A DNA stretch of 64,000 bases. Origin: Microbacterium excoecariae. GTDB lineage: Bacteria; Actinomycetota; Actinomycetes; Actinomycetales; Microbacteriaceae. Below are positions 32,856-41,005 of this stretch, piece by piece. The number at the start of each line of letters is the position of its first letter. Within the stretch, counting starts at the first letter, position 1. The stretch is taken from contig NZ_JAANCO010000001.1 in the NCBI RefSeq assembly GCF_011326725.1, positions 806,001 through 870,000 of the forward strand, read 5' to 3'. The notes under the pieces were generated by a model. The model ran no database searches and had not been told where the DNA came from. It worked only from the letters and a program-made list of their open reading frames with translations. The position numbers and the translations under genes are program-made.

Positions 32856-33878
32856 CTACAGCTCGATCGAGCGGCCCTCGGCGTCGCTCCGGCGGGCGGC
32901 GTCGGTGATCTCGACCGTATGGATGGCCTCGTCGAGCGTGACCGCGACCGGGGCCTCGCCCGCGACCGCGGCGTGCAGGGCGCGGTAGTAGTCCGCGTAG
33001 TCCCCCGCGAGGCTGGGGATCCGCTCGGATCCCGCGGCGGTGTGCAGCGTTCCCCAGCGCTTCGGCGCCTCGACGCCCCAGTCCGGGGTGTCCAGGGGGT
33101 GCCGGCCCGCGAGGGTCGCGGCTGTCTGTACGTCGCTCATGTGCGACGTGTAGGAGCCGGCGGATCCGTAGAGCACCAGCTCGTGCTCCTGCAGGCGGTT
33201 GAGCTTGCTCGCCGACACCGTGCTGTGCACGCCCGAGCGGTGGTGCATGCCGATGACGAATCCCGCGTCGACGCGCTGGCCGTCGCGCTCGACCCAGTCG
33301 AGGTGCGCGTCCACGCGCGCGACGGGGCCGAACAGGTGCGTCATCTGGTCGACGACGTGCGAGCCGAGGTCGCGCAGGAGGCCGTGCGCCGGGCCGACCT
33401 CGAGGGTGTTCGGGTCGTCGAGGTCGAAGCGGTTCACGGCGCGCCAGGGGGTGCCGAGGGATCCGCTCTCCAGGACGGATCGGGCGGTGACGATGTCCGT
33501 GTCCCAGCGGCGGTTGTGGAAGACGGTGAGGATCCGCCCCGCCTCGCGGGAGGCGCGCGCGAGCTCGCGCGCGACCTCCGCGTTCGGGGCGAACGGCTTG
33601 TCGGCCACGACGTGCACGCCGCGCGCGAGCGCGGCGAGGACGAGCTCGCGCCGCGTCTCGGGCGGGGTCGTCAGGACGACGGCGTCGACGCCGGCGTCGA
33701 TCAGCGCGTCCAGGTCGTCGAAGGCCGGGACGCCGGGCGCCACGCGCGCGAGCTCCTCGCGCCGCGCGGAAGAGCGGGTGACGACGCCCGCGAGCTCCCA
33801 CTCGCGGGCCGCCTGGATGTAGGGCAGGTGGAACTTCTGGCCACCGAAGCCGAACCCGACGAGGCCGATGCGGCTCAT
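32856..33878 (-). CDS. Gfo/Idh/MocA-family dehydrogenase
   Basis: This 340-aa dehydrogenase has the N-terminus SRIGLVGFGFGGQKFHLPYI, where GFGFGGQxFH is a variant nucleotide motif, VADKPFAPNAEVARELARA with DKP in place of EKP, and DLGSHVVDQMTHLFGPVAR. It looks more like the YdgJ/oxidoreductase branch than like IolG. Its ATG overlaps the stop of the upstream isomerase-like gene by 4 bases, so the two are co-translated from the operator-bearing promoter at 34959. Confidence 0.83.
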   Translation of the reverse strand: MSRIGLVGFGFGGQKFHLPYIQAAREWELAGVVTRSSARREELARVAPGVPAFDDLDALIDAGVDAVVLTTPPETRRELVLAALARGVHVVADKPFAPNAEVARELARASREAGRILTVFHNRRWDTDIVTARSVLESGSLGTPWRAVNRFDLDDPNTLEVGPAHGLLRDLGSHVVDQMTHLFGPVARVDAHLDWVERDGQRVDAGFVIGMHHRSGVHSTVSASKLNRLQEHELVLYGSAGSYTSHMSDVQTAATLAGRHPLDTPDWGVEAPKRWGTLHTAAGSERIPSLAGDYADYYRALHAAVAGEAPVAVTLDEAIHTVEITDAARRSDAEGRSIEL

Positions 33879-34894
33879 GGGCGCACCGCAAGCGACGCGG
33901 TGAAGGCGGCGTCGGCGGCGCGCATGACGCCCGCGGCCTCCTCGAGGCCCTCGATCGGCCCGAGGGAGGTGTCCTCGTGCTCGATGTTCACCCACATGTC
34001 CGGGTCCACCTCGTGCAGCGCGCGGAGGAACTCGGTCCAGTACTCCACGCCGTGACCGCGCCCGACGGCCACGAAGTCCCAGGCCGAGTTTGTCGGCCAG
34101 GCGTTCGCCCATTCGTCCCCGCCGAGGTTCGTGCGCTTCTCGTCCGGGTCGAGGCGGCGGAAGCTGTTGTCCAGCACGCCGTACAGCTCCGCGTTTCGCC
34201 GGTTGATGCGGATGTCCTTGGCGGCGGCGTGGAGGATGAGCTCGCCGAGGTGGCGCGTGACCGCGATCGGATCCATCTGCTGCCAGAACAGGTGCGACGC
34301 GTCCATCTCGACGCCGAGGTGGGTCGCGCCGGTCCGCTCGATCAGCTTGTGCACATCGGCCGCGTTAAACACGAGGTTCTGCGGGTGGAGCTCAAGCGCG
34401 ACCTTGACGCCGTGGTCGGCCGCCAGCCGATCCATGTCGCGCCAGAAGGGCGTGGCGACGTCCCACTGCTCGTCGAGCACGTCGAGCGCCGCGGAGTTCC
34501 AGGCGTTGACGATCCAGTTCGGCCGCGTCGCGCCGGGCTCGCCGCCCGGCAGCCCCGACATCGTGACGACGCGCGTCTGCCCGAGGCGCGCCGCGAGGCG
34601 GATGCTTCGCCGGACGTCCTCCGCGTGCTTCTCGCCGATCGGGCGGGTGGGGTGCAGCGGGTTGCCGTTCGCGTTCAGGCCCGCGATCTCCACGCCCGCC
34701 TCCGCGAAGATGCCGAGGTAGTCGTCGCGCGCCGCGTCGGAGACGAGGATGTCGTCGAATGCGGGCACGTGCGTGGCCGGGAGGAACCCGCCCGTGTTGA
34801 CCTCGAGGCCGGTCAGGCCAGCGGCGCGGACGACCTGGAGTGCCTCCGGCAGCGTGCGGTCGTGCAGGATTGCGTTGTAGACGCCGAGCTTCAT
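33875..34894 (-). CDS. Sugar-phosphate isomerase/epimerase-like TIM barrel
   Basis: This 339-aa xylose-isomerase-like barrel shows KLGVYNAILHDRTLPEALQV, GLEVNTGGFLPATH, GLNANGNPLHPTRPIGEKHA, VALELHPQNLVFN, LGVEMDASHLFWQQMDP and VNIEHEDTSLGPIEG, with the Glu/Asp/His metal set. It is the first gene of a leftward pair with a Gfo/Idh dehydrogenase, a common pairing in sugar and inositol pathways. The operator site at 34959 lies about 65 bases upstream. The substrate is unknown. Confidence 0.83.
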   Translation of the reverse strand: MKLGVYNAILHDRTLPEALQVVRAAGLTGLEVNTGGFLPATHVPAFDDILVSDAARDDYLGIFAEAGVEIAGLNANGNPLHPTRPIGEKHAEDVRRSIRLAARLGQTRVVTMSGLPGGEPGATRPNWIVNAWNSAALDVLDEQWDVATPFWRDMDRLAADHGVKVALELHPQNLVFNAADVHKLIERTGATHLGVEMDASHLFWQQMDPIAVTRHLGELILHAAAKDIRINRRNAELYGVLDNSFRRLDPDEKRTNLGGDEWANAWPTNSAWDFVAVGRGHGVEYWTEFLRALHEVDPDMWVNIEHEDTSLGPIEGLEEAAGVMRAADAAFTASLAVRP

Positions 34895-34958
34895 CGCCCG
34901 TCCTTCCGGTAGAGGATCGGGGCGAGCGCGCCCCGGTCCACGGTACTAATTGACCGAA

Positions 34959-34968
34959 TGTCCTGTCA
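34959..34968. promoter_or_regulatory. Cluster operator site 4 (TGTCCTGTCA)
   Basis: Reverse complement of sites 1 and 3. Read leftward, TTGACA (34964-34969) overlaps it and could be the -35 box of the isomerase-dehydrogenase pair. Confidence 0.62.
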
Positions 34969-34998
34969 ATGGTGGCGCGCGCGGAATAATTGTGAGAA

Positions 34999-35008
34999 TG
35001 TAAGGACA
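34999..35008. promoter_or_regulatory. Cluster operator site 5 (TGTAAGGACA, weaker)
   Basis: A variant of the cluster site 28 bases before the tautomerase ATG and 30 bases from site 4. It could pair with site 4 for cooperative binding. Confidence 0.42.
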
Positions 35009-35035
35009 AATACGTTCCCACAGACAGGATCCGCC

Positions 35036-35431
35036 ATGCCCCTCGTTCGCATTGACCACAGCGACGCTCGTACGAACCCCGCCGAAATCTCGGACGCCGT
35101 CCACCGCGCGATCGTGGCGGTCTACGGCATTCCGGAGCGCGACCGCTTCCAGGTGCTCACGGCGCGCCCCGCGACGACGATCGTTGCGGAGGATGCTGGG
35201 CTGGGCTTCGAGCGCACGGATCCGGTGATCATCCAGATCTTCACGCAGCGCGGCCGCACGGACGAGCAGAAGCAGCGGCTGTACGCCGCGATCGCGGAGG
35301 CGCTCGCCCCCGCGGGGGTCGAGCCCCAGGATGTCTTCATCGGCTACGTCGAGAACGGCCCGCAGGACTGGAGCTTCGGCTTCGGCCGCGCGCAGTACCT
35401 CACGGGCGAGCTCGCCGTCCCGCGCGCCTGA
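35036..35431 (+). CDS. Tautomerase-family protein
   Basis: A 131-aa member of the 4-oxalocrotonate tautomerase superfamily. Met1 is followed by the catalytic Pro2 (MPLVRIDHSDART). The pattern AIVAVYGIPERDRFQVLTAR and later IIQIFTQRGRTDEQKQRLYAAI are typical of the longer YrdN/MhpE-type members. It acts in keto-enol shifts of small acids. It is divergent from the isomerase-like gene over two operator-like sites, so it likely belongs to the same regulon; its step in inositol metabolism is not known. Confidence 0.82.
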   Translation: MPLVRIDHSDARTNPAEISDAVHRAIVAVYGIPERDRFQVLTARPATTIVAEDAGLGFERTDPVIIQIFTQRGRTDEQKQRLYAAIAEALAPAGVEPQDVFIGYVENGPQDWSFGFGRAQYLTGELAVPRA

Positions 35432-35447
35432 CCCGTGAGGCGCCGTT

Positions 35448-35493
35448 CCCGTCGTCCCCACCCTTCGCGCACTAGGCTGGTGGGGACGACGGG
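35448..35493 (+). promoter_or_regulatory. Stem-loop covering a ribosome-binding site
   Basis: Perfect 14-bp arms, 35448-35461 and 35480-35493, flank an 18-base loop. The second arm runs into GGGGAGG, the ribosome-binding site of the gene at 35502. It could be the tautomerase terminator or a structure that limits translation. A TAGGCT at 35473-35478 in the loop could be a -10 box. Confidence 0.45.
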
Positions 35494-35501
35494 GAGGTGT
35501 C

Positions 35502-36065
35502 GTGAGACGGAACGCGGAGGCGATCGAGGAGGGCGTGGCCATCGCCCTCGCTGCGGCGCGCCTGCAGGTGAAGAACCGCATCCTCGTCGACACGATCGCC
35601 GACGGCGACGACTTCGCGCCCGAGGTGTTCGGCGGCGACGCGCGCGAGGCGCTCCTCGGGCTCGCGGCCGAGCAGGACGAGGCGGCCGCGTCCATGAGCA
35701 AGCTGCGCCTCAAGGCCTGGGGGCGCCATAGCGATCCCCACGGCACGCACGACTATCGCGACCGCGACGTGCGCAACCTGCGCCGCCGCGCGAAGCAGTA
35801 CGCGGGCGTCGCGAAACGGCTCCGCCTCCTCGCGGAGTCCGACGACGAGGTGCACCGCCTCGTCGAGGACGCGCGCGACGCCGCCTGGCATGACGTCGAG
35901 GTCAACATCGACAGCCGCCTGCGGATCGAGGCGATGCGGCCGGACGACGACCCCGAGTACGCGCGCATGCGCGAGGCGCGCATGCAGGCCCTGCGCATGG
36001 TCGACCTTGAGCGGCTCGCGAGCGAGGCGAAAAAGCGCCGCAAGCGGGCAGAATCTTCCGACTGA
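35502..36065 (+). CDS. Conserved actinobacterial hypothetical protein
   Basis: A 187-aa soluble, highly charged protein of mostly helical character. It starts MRRNAEAIEEGVAIALAAAR and has RLKAWGRHSDPHGTHDYRDR in the middle, then RNLRRRAKQYAGVAKRLR and a Lys/Arg-rich tail (SEAKKRRKRAESSD). I recall similar proteins carrying the doubtful label asparagine synthase in databases; nothing here supports that activity. The GTG start follows GGGGAGG, and a stem-loop overlaps it. It lies just before tRNA-Arg. Confidence 0.7.
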   Translation: MRRNAEAIEEGVAIALAAARLQVKNRILVDTIADGDDFAPEVFGGDAREALLGLAAEQDEAAASMSKLRLKAWGRHSDPHGTHDYRDRDVRNLRRRAKQYAGVAKRLRLLAESDDEVHRLVEDARDAAWHDVEVNIDSRLRIEAMRPDDDPEYARMREARMQALRMVDLERLASEAKKRRKRAESSD

Positions 36066-36166
36066 TCCGCCCATCGTTCTCCCAGACACGCCCGGGGCGA
36101 GTGGTCCGATTTCCCCTCGGTGCGTCGGCGTTGTAGGGTAGATGAGTTGCCGCGGCAACGCATGAT

Positions 36167-36242
36167 GCGCCCCTAGCTCAATGGATAGAGCATCTGACTA
36201 CGGATCAGAAGGTTGGGGGTTCGAGTCCCTCGGGGCGCACCA
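36167..36242 (+). tRNA. tRNA-Arg (anticodon ACG)
   Basis: A full cloverleaf. The acceptor GCGCCCC pairs with GGGGCGC. The D arm includes AGCTCAATGGATAGAGC. The anticodon loop CTACGGA has ACG. The T arm contains GGTTCGAGTCC, and CCA is encoded (36240-36242). A terminator with a UUCG loop follows at once. Confidence 0.95.
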
Positions 36243-36244
36243 CA

Positions 36245-36276
36245 GAAACGGCCTCCACTTCGGTGGGGGCCGTTTC
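36245..36276 (+). terminator. Terminator of tRNA-Arg
   Basis: A 14-bp stem (one G-U pair) with a TTCG tetraloop, arms 36245-36258 and 36263-36276, starting 2 bases after the tRNA CCA end. Confidence 0.8.
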
Positions 36277-36350
36277 CGCGTTTCCCGCGGTTCGTCCGCG
36301 CCAGAGCACTCAGTTCGGTCGTTCGCCGGAACGTCGCTATCTTGGGGCTC

Positions 36351-39020
36351 ATGTCCTCTCCCACCCCCACTGAGACCCTCGACCTCGTCGGCCGGCTCGA
36401 AGCCGAGCAGGAGATGCCCGAGCGCATGCGCGCCGACGTCAGCCTCCTCGGCGCCCTCCTCGGCCAGGTGCTGCGCGAGAGCGGATCCGACGGGCTCTTC
36501 GAGGATGTCGAGCGCCTGCGGGCGGCGACGATCGAGGCCTACACGGATCCCACCTCCGACGCGTTCGATCGCGCCGTCGCCATCGCCGACGGGCTGACGC
36601 CGGTGCGCGCCGACGAGGTCGCCCGCGCCTTCACCTGCTACTTCCACCTCGTCAACCTCGCCGAGGAGCGCCATCGGGTACGCGTCCTGCGCGAGCGCGA
36701 CGGCGTGACGGGACGCGATCCGCGCGGCACGATCGCGGGCGCGTACGACGCGCTGGCGGGAGAGATCGGCGAGGACGCGGCCCGCGAGCGCCTCGACGGC
36801 CTCGTCTTCCACCCCGTCTTCACGGCGCACCCGACGGAGGCGCGGCGCCGCGCCGTCTCGACGAGCATCCGCCGCCTGTCGGACCTCGTGGACGATCTGT
36901 CCGCCGAGCCGCGCGGGGGTGCGGCGGAGGGGCGCACGCGTCGCCACATGCTCGAGGAGATCGACACGCTGTGGCGGACCTCTCCCATCCGCCCCGAGAA
37001 GCCCTCGCCGCTGGACGAGGTGCGCACGGTGATGGCCGTGTTCGACGACACGCTGTTTACCTCGGTTCCCGAGGTTTACCGCCGCATTGACGACGTGCTG
37101 CAGGGCGCGTCCGCCGGCGCCGTTCGGCCGGCCGTGCGCCCGTTCGTGCGCGTCGGCAGCTGGGTCGGCGGGGACCGAGACGGCAACCCCTTCGTCACGG
37201 CCAAGGTCAGCCGCAAGGCGGCGGGGATCGCGAGCGAGCACGTGCTGCTCGGCCTCGAGCGCGCGGCGCAGCGCGTCGGCCGTAGCATCACGCTGGGGGA
37301 GGGATCCACGCCCCCGAGCCCCGAGCTCACCGGCCTGTGGGACCGCCTGCGCAGCGCGGACGAGGAGGCGGCCGCCGACGTCGCCAAGCGTTCGCCGGGC
37401 GAGCCCCACCGCGCGACGCTGCTCCTGCTCGCCCGGAAGATCACGGCGACGCGCACGCGGAACGCCGACCTCGCCTACCGCGACCCGGAGCACCTCATCG
37501 CGGATCTCCGCACGGTGCAGTCGTCGCTCGTCGCGGCGGGCGCCGCGCGCCAGGCCTACGGGGAGCTACAGAAGCTCATCTGGCAGGTCGAGACCTTCGG
37601 GTTCCACCTCGCCGAGCTCGAGGTGCGTCAGCACTCGGCCGTGCACCGCAAGGTCCTCGCGGAGCTGGCGGAGGGCGGGCCGCGGAGCGAGCTGACCGAG
37701 GAGGTCCTCGAGGTCTTCCGCGCGGTCGCCTTCGTGCAGGACCGCTTCGGTCCGCGCGCCGCCGGCCGCTACATCGTCTCCTTCACGCAGTCCGCGGAGG
37801 ACCTCGCGAACGTGCACCGCCTCGCGCGCTACGCGGTCGGCGAGGGGCAGACCCCGCCCGTGCTCGACGTGATTCCGTTGTTCGAGACGTTCGACGACCT
37901 GCAGGCGGCGCCGGGGATCCTCGCGGAGATCGTGGATCACCCCGAGTTCCGGTCGCGCCTCGACGCCACGGGGCGTCGCCTCGAGGTCATGCTCGGATAC
38001 TCCGACTCCTCGAAGGATGTCGGGCCCGTCGCGGCGACGCTGGCCCTCTACGAGGCGCAGGCGAAGATCGCCGAGTGGGCGCGCGCCGAGCGTATCGAGC
38101 TCACCCTCTTCCACGGCCGCGGCGGCGCCCTCGGCCGCGGGGGCGGCCCCGCCAACAGCGCGATCCTCGCGCAGCCGCCGCACTCGGTGGACGGGCGCTT
38201 CAAGCTCACCGAGCAGGGCGAGGTCATCTTCGCCCGCTACGGCGACCCCGATATCGCGATGCGCCACATCGACCAGGTGGGCGCCGCGATCCTGACCGCG
38301 TCCGCTCCCTCCAACGAGGAGCGCAACCGCGGGGCGGCCGACCGGTTCGCGGACGTCGCGGCCCGGATGGAGACCGCCTCGCGCGCCCGGTTCTTCGACC
38401 TCGTCAAGGCCGATGGCTTCGCGCCGTGGTTCGCTACCGTGACGCCGATGGAGGAGGTGGGTCTCCTCGCTCTCGGGTCCCGCCCGGCGCGCCGCGGCCT
38501 GTCCGTGTCCTCGCTCGAGGACCTGCGCGCGATTCCGTGGGTGTTCGCGTGGACGCAGGCGCGCATCAACCTCGCGGGCTGGTTCGGCCTCGGCACCGCT
38601 CTCGACGCCGTGGGCGACGAGGCGCTACTGCGTGAGGCCTACTCCGACTGGCCGCTGTTCCGCACGATGATCGACAACGTCGCGATGAGCCTCGCGAAGA
38701 CGGACGAGCGGATCGCGCGTCAGTACCTCGCGCTCGGCGACCGGGACGATCTCGCCGGCCTCGTGATCGACGAGATGACGCTCACGCGCGACTGGGTCGT
38801 GCGGATCGTGGGCGGCGACGGCCTGCTCGCCAACAAGCCGGTCCTGCAGCGCGCGGTGAAGTTGCGCAGCCCCTACGTGGATGTGCTCTCTCTCCTGCAG
38901 CTGCGCGCCCTGCGCGCCCTCCGCGATGCCCCCGAGGGAGCGCCCGCGGACCCCGACCTGCAGCGCCTGCTGCTCCTCGCCGTCTCCGGCGTGGCCGCGG
39001 GCCTGCAGAACACGGGCTGA
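36351..39020 (+). CDS. ppc: Phosphoenolpyruvate carboxylase
   Basis: Adds bicarbonate to phosphoenolpyruvate to form oxaloacetate, refilling the TCA cycle. At 889 aa it is of normal length. Signatures are VFHPVFTAHPTEARRRAV with the catalytic His, GSWVGGDRDGNPFVT, MLGYSDSSKDVG, FHGRGGALGRGGGP and RAIPWVFAWTQARINLAGW, with the C-terminal NTG end typical of PEPC. The ATG at 36351 has no strong ribosome-binding site. A terminator hairpin follows the stop. Confidence 0.96.
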   Translation: MSSPTPTETLDLVGRLEAEQEMPERMRADVSLLGALLGQVLRESGSDGLFEDVERLRAATIEAYTDPTSDAFDRAVAIADGLTPVRADEVARAFTCYFHLVNLAEERHRVRVLRERDGVTGRDPRGTIAGAYDALAGEIGEDAARERLDGLVFHPVFTAHPTEARRRAVSTSIRRLSDLVDDLSAEPRGGAAEGRTRRHMLEEIDTLWRTSPIRPEKPSPLDEVRTVMAVFDDTLFTSVPEVYRRIDDVLQGASAGAVRPAVRPFVRVGSWVGGDRDGNPFVTAKVSRKAAGIASEHVLLGLERAAQRVGRSITLGEGSTPPSPELTGLWDRLRSADEEAAADVAKRSPGEPHRATLLLLARKITATRTRNADLAYRDPEHLIADLRTVQSSLVAAGAARQAYGELQKLIWQVETFGFHLAELEVRQHSAVHRKVLAELAEGGPRSELTEEVLEVFRAVAFVQDRFGPRAAGRYIVSFTQSAEDLANVHRLARYAVGEGQTPPVLDVIPLFETFDDLQAAPGILAEIVDHPEFRSRLDATGRRLEVMLGYSDSSKDVGPVAATLALYEAQAKIAEWARAERIELTLFHGRGGALGRGGGPANSAILAQPPHSVDGRFKLTEQGEVIFARYGDPDIAMRHIDQVGAAILTASAPSNEERNRGAADRFADVAARMETASRARFFDLVKADGFAPWFATVTPMEEVGLLALGSRPARRGLSVSSLEDLRAIPWVFAWTQARINLAGWFGLGTALDAVGDEALLREAYSDWPLFRTMIDNVAMSLAKTDERIARQYLALGDRDDLAGLVIDEMTLTRDWVVRIVGGDGLLANKPVLQRAVKLRSPYVDVLSLLQLRALRALRDAPEGAPADPDLQRLLLLAVSGVAAGLQNTG

Positions 39021-39038
39021 TCGGATCCGCATCACGGC

Positions 39039-39073
39039 ACGGCGGGCGGGCGCGCGAGGCGCCCGCCCGCCGT
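39039..39073 (+). terminator. Terminator after ppc
   Basis: The 15-bp perfect arms 39039-39053 and 39059-39073 flank a 5-base loop, 19 bases after the stop. Confidence 0.75.
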
Positions 39074-39106
39074 TCGTTGCGCGTGCGGGGGAGGAGAATG
39101 TGAGGC

Positions 39107-39877
39107 ATGACCCGCTCCCCGCGCCGCCGCCTCCGCCGCATCCTCGCCTGGACGGGCGGCGCGCTCGGCGCCCTCGTCCTCCTGGCCGTCGCCGGCACGC
39201 TCGTGTGGACACAGGTCGGCGTGATGGCGGCCGAGCCCGGGCCGCTCGCGGGGGTCACCTCGGACCCCGAGATCGTGTTCGAGGACCTCCCGGAGGCCGT
39301 CACTCTGACGCCCGCGGACGGCGCGTCGGGAACGGGCCTCGTCTTCGTCCCCGGCGCGAAGGTGGAGGCCGCCGCGTACGCCGCGCGGTTGGCGGACCTC
39401 GTGCGCGAAGACGGGGTGACGGTCGTGATCACGAAGCCCGTCCTGAACATCGCCTTCTTCGACCTGCGGCCGCTCGAGACCTTCACGGAGCGTGCCCCGG
39501 GCGTTGCGACGTGGGCCGTCGGCGGGCACTCGCTGGGCGGTGTGCGCGCGTGCCAGCTCGCGCCCGATGCCGACGCGCTCGTCCTGTTCGCGTCCTACTG
39601 CGCGAACGACCTCTCGGCCAGCGAGCTCCCCGTGCTCAGCCTCGCCGGTTCGGAGGACGGGCTGTCGACGCCCGAGAAGGTGGCGGGTGCCCGCGACCTG
39701 CTCCCGCCGGGCGCGGACATGGTGGAGATCGCGGGAGCGGCGCACGCGTCCTTCGGCGACTACGGGCCGCAGGCGGGCGACGGGGTGGCGACGATCGACG
39801 ATGAGGACATGACGGCGCGGGTCACGGACGAGACCGGCGGGTTCCTCGCCTCGCTCGTGGATCGGTCGGCGGGCTGA
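39107..39877 (+). CDS. Alpha/beta hydrolase, membrane-anchored
   Basis: This 256-aa protein has an Arg-rich N-terminus and one hydrophobic segment (ILAWTGGALGALVLLAVAGT, residues ~12-31), so it is likely a membrane-anchored or secreted enzyme. The hydrolase part has VFVPGAKVEAAAYAARLADL and the nucleophile elbow GGHSLGG near residue 145. It also has FASYCANDLS, SLAGSEDGL with the acid region, and IAGAAHASFGDYG with the catalytic His. It fits the alpha/beta-hydrolase 5 family (DLH-like fold). The substrate is unknown. It converges with the MarR gene. Confidence 0.8.
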   Translation: MTRSPRRRLRRILAWTGGALGALVLLAVAGTLVWTQVGVMAAEPGPLAGVTSDPEIVFEDLPEAVTLTPADGASGTGLVFVPGAKVEAAAYAARLADLVREDGVTVVITKPVLNIAFFDLRPLETFTERAPGVATWAVGGHSLGGVRACQLAPDADALVLFASYCANDLSASELPVLSLAGSEDGLSTPEKVAGARDLLPPGADMVEIAGAAHASFGDYGPQAGDGVATIDDEDMTARVTDETGGFLASLVDRSAG

Positions 39878-39884
39878 GCGGCGC

Positions 39885-40316
39885 TCAGCCGCGTCCGCGG
39901 AGCTTCTCGGTGAGCGCGTGGAGCGCGGCGAGCTCGTCCGCGGAGAGCACGGCCATGCGGTCCGCGATCCGCTTGCCGTGCTGCACGGCCACGGCGCGGA
40001 AGGTCCGCGCCCCGTGCTCGGTCGCGCTGATGAGCGCCCCGCGCCCGTCGTCGGGGTCCGAGCACTTGGTCACGAGCCCCCGCGCGACCATCTTGTCGAC
40101 GAGGCGCGAGACGCTCGGCTGGCTGATGAGCATGTTCGCCGTGATGTCGCGCAGGCGCGCGGTCTGCTCGGGCCCACGGACGACCGTGAGGAGCACGTCG
40201 TACTCCGCCTGCAGGAGGTCGGACCCCGCAAAGTCGCGCTTGACCTCGTCGAAGATCTCGTGCTGGGCGCGAAAGAGGCTCTCCCAGGCGTCAACGGCGA
40301 GGCGACGATCCGACAT
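39885..40316 (-). CDS. MarR-family transcriptional regulator
   Basis: This 143-aa winged-helix protein has AWESLFRAQHEIFDEVKRDF, then LLQAEYDVLLTVVRGPEQTA, the recognition helix MLISQPSVSRLVDKMVARGL and the wing DPDDGRGALISATEHG. MarR proteins are small-molecule-responsive repressors. The target is not obvious; the hydrolase next door converges, so a shared promoter is unlikely. The ATG lies inside a short palindrome (ATGCATGCA). Confidence 0.87.
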   Translation of the reverse strand: MSDRRLAVDAWESLFRAQHEIFDEVKRDFAGSDLLQAEYDVLLTVVRGPEQTARLRDITANMLISQPSVSRLVDKMVARGLVTKCSDPDDGRGALISATEHGARTFRAVAVQHGKRIADRMAVLSADELAALHALTEKLRGRG

Positions 40317-40576
40317 GCATGCAAGTGTATGCGTCCGGCCAGTCGATGTCGCGCGGGAACGCAAGAGGGGCCCGGTCGGAAAAACGTCCGACCGGGCCCC
40401 GTGTCCCTTGCACCAAGAGTGTCCCTGCAATCACATGCCGGTGACCGCCACAGCAAAACGATCACCGTGCTTCGCACTCTATAACGGCGAGGTAACGGCG
40501 AACAAGAGCCCGTCGTTACTTTTCCGTTATTCAGGACCGACGCATAAGCGGCTGTCAGAAACCGCGTCGGCCCGGG
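40317..40576. other. Gap with hairpin and AT-rich patch
   Basis: No gene was seen. It holds the hairpin at 40367-40400 and, at about 40480-40545, an AT-richer patch with TAACGG repeats and an inverted CCGTTAT. A small RNA is possible but not shown. Confidence 0.35.
40367..40400. terminator. Hairpin terminator
   Basis: Perfect 14-bp arms, 40367-40380 and 40387-40400, flank loop AAAACG. It may end transcripts of the small membrane protein gene to its right. Confidence 0.6.
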
Positions 40577-40840
40577 TCAGGCGAGGGGCTCGCCGTTGTC
40601 GCGCGTGCGGCGCTCCGTGATCTGGTCGCCGTTCGCCGGATCCCGCGTCACGCGCTGCTGCGTCACGGTGCTGCGCCGGCGCATGACGAGCACGAGGCTG
40701 ATGAGGAAGACGACGACGCCGGCCGCCATGAGGATGTAGCCGATGAGGTCGAGGTTGACGGCACCGCCGAGGTCGACGTTGAGAGCGAAGGCGATGATGG
40801 CGCCGATCGCGACGAGCGCGATTCCGGTTCCGATACCCAT
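40577..40840 (-). CDS. DUF6458-like small membrane protein
   Basis: This 87-aa protein starts MGIGTGIALVAIGAIIAFAL and has a second membrane helix (YILMAAGVVVFLISLVLVM), followed by a basic, polar tail (RRRSTVTQQRVTRDPANGDQ). This layout matches a small two-helix actinobacterial family I know as DUF6458, of unknown role. The ATG at 40840 follows AAAGGGG. It is divergent from the SulP gene. Confidence 0.72.
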   Translation of the reverse strand: MGIGTGIALVAIGAIIAFALNVDLGGAVNLDLIGYILMAAGVVVFLISLVLVMRRRSTVTQQRVTRDPANGDQITERRTRDNGEPLA

Positions 40841-41005
40841 GAGATGCCCCTTTCGGTAGGCGTCAGTGCCGCGGCGCCCGCTCGGGTGTGGCCGGCGCGC
40901 GGTGGTGCCACCGTAGTGGAGCCCGGTGCGCGCCGCGAGGGCCCCGCCCGAGCATTCCGGGATCCGTCCCGGTCGATAGAGTTCCCCTCGGGAAGGGGAG
41001 GGCAC

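Noticed and set aside
35502..36065. Label asparagine synthase for the 187-aa protein
   Set aside because: No amidotransferase or synthetase motif is present and the protein is far too short.
40400..40576. Small RNA gene
   Set aside because: There are short TAACGG repeats and weak pairing, but no recognised family, promoter or terminator pair.
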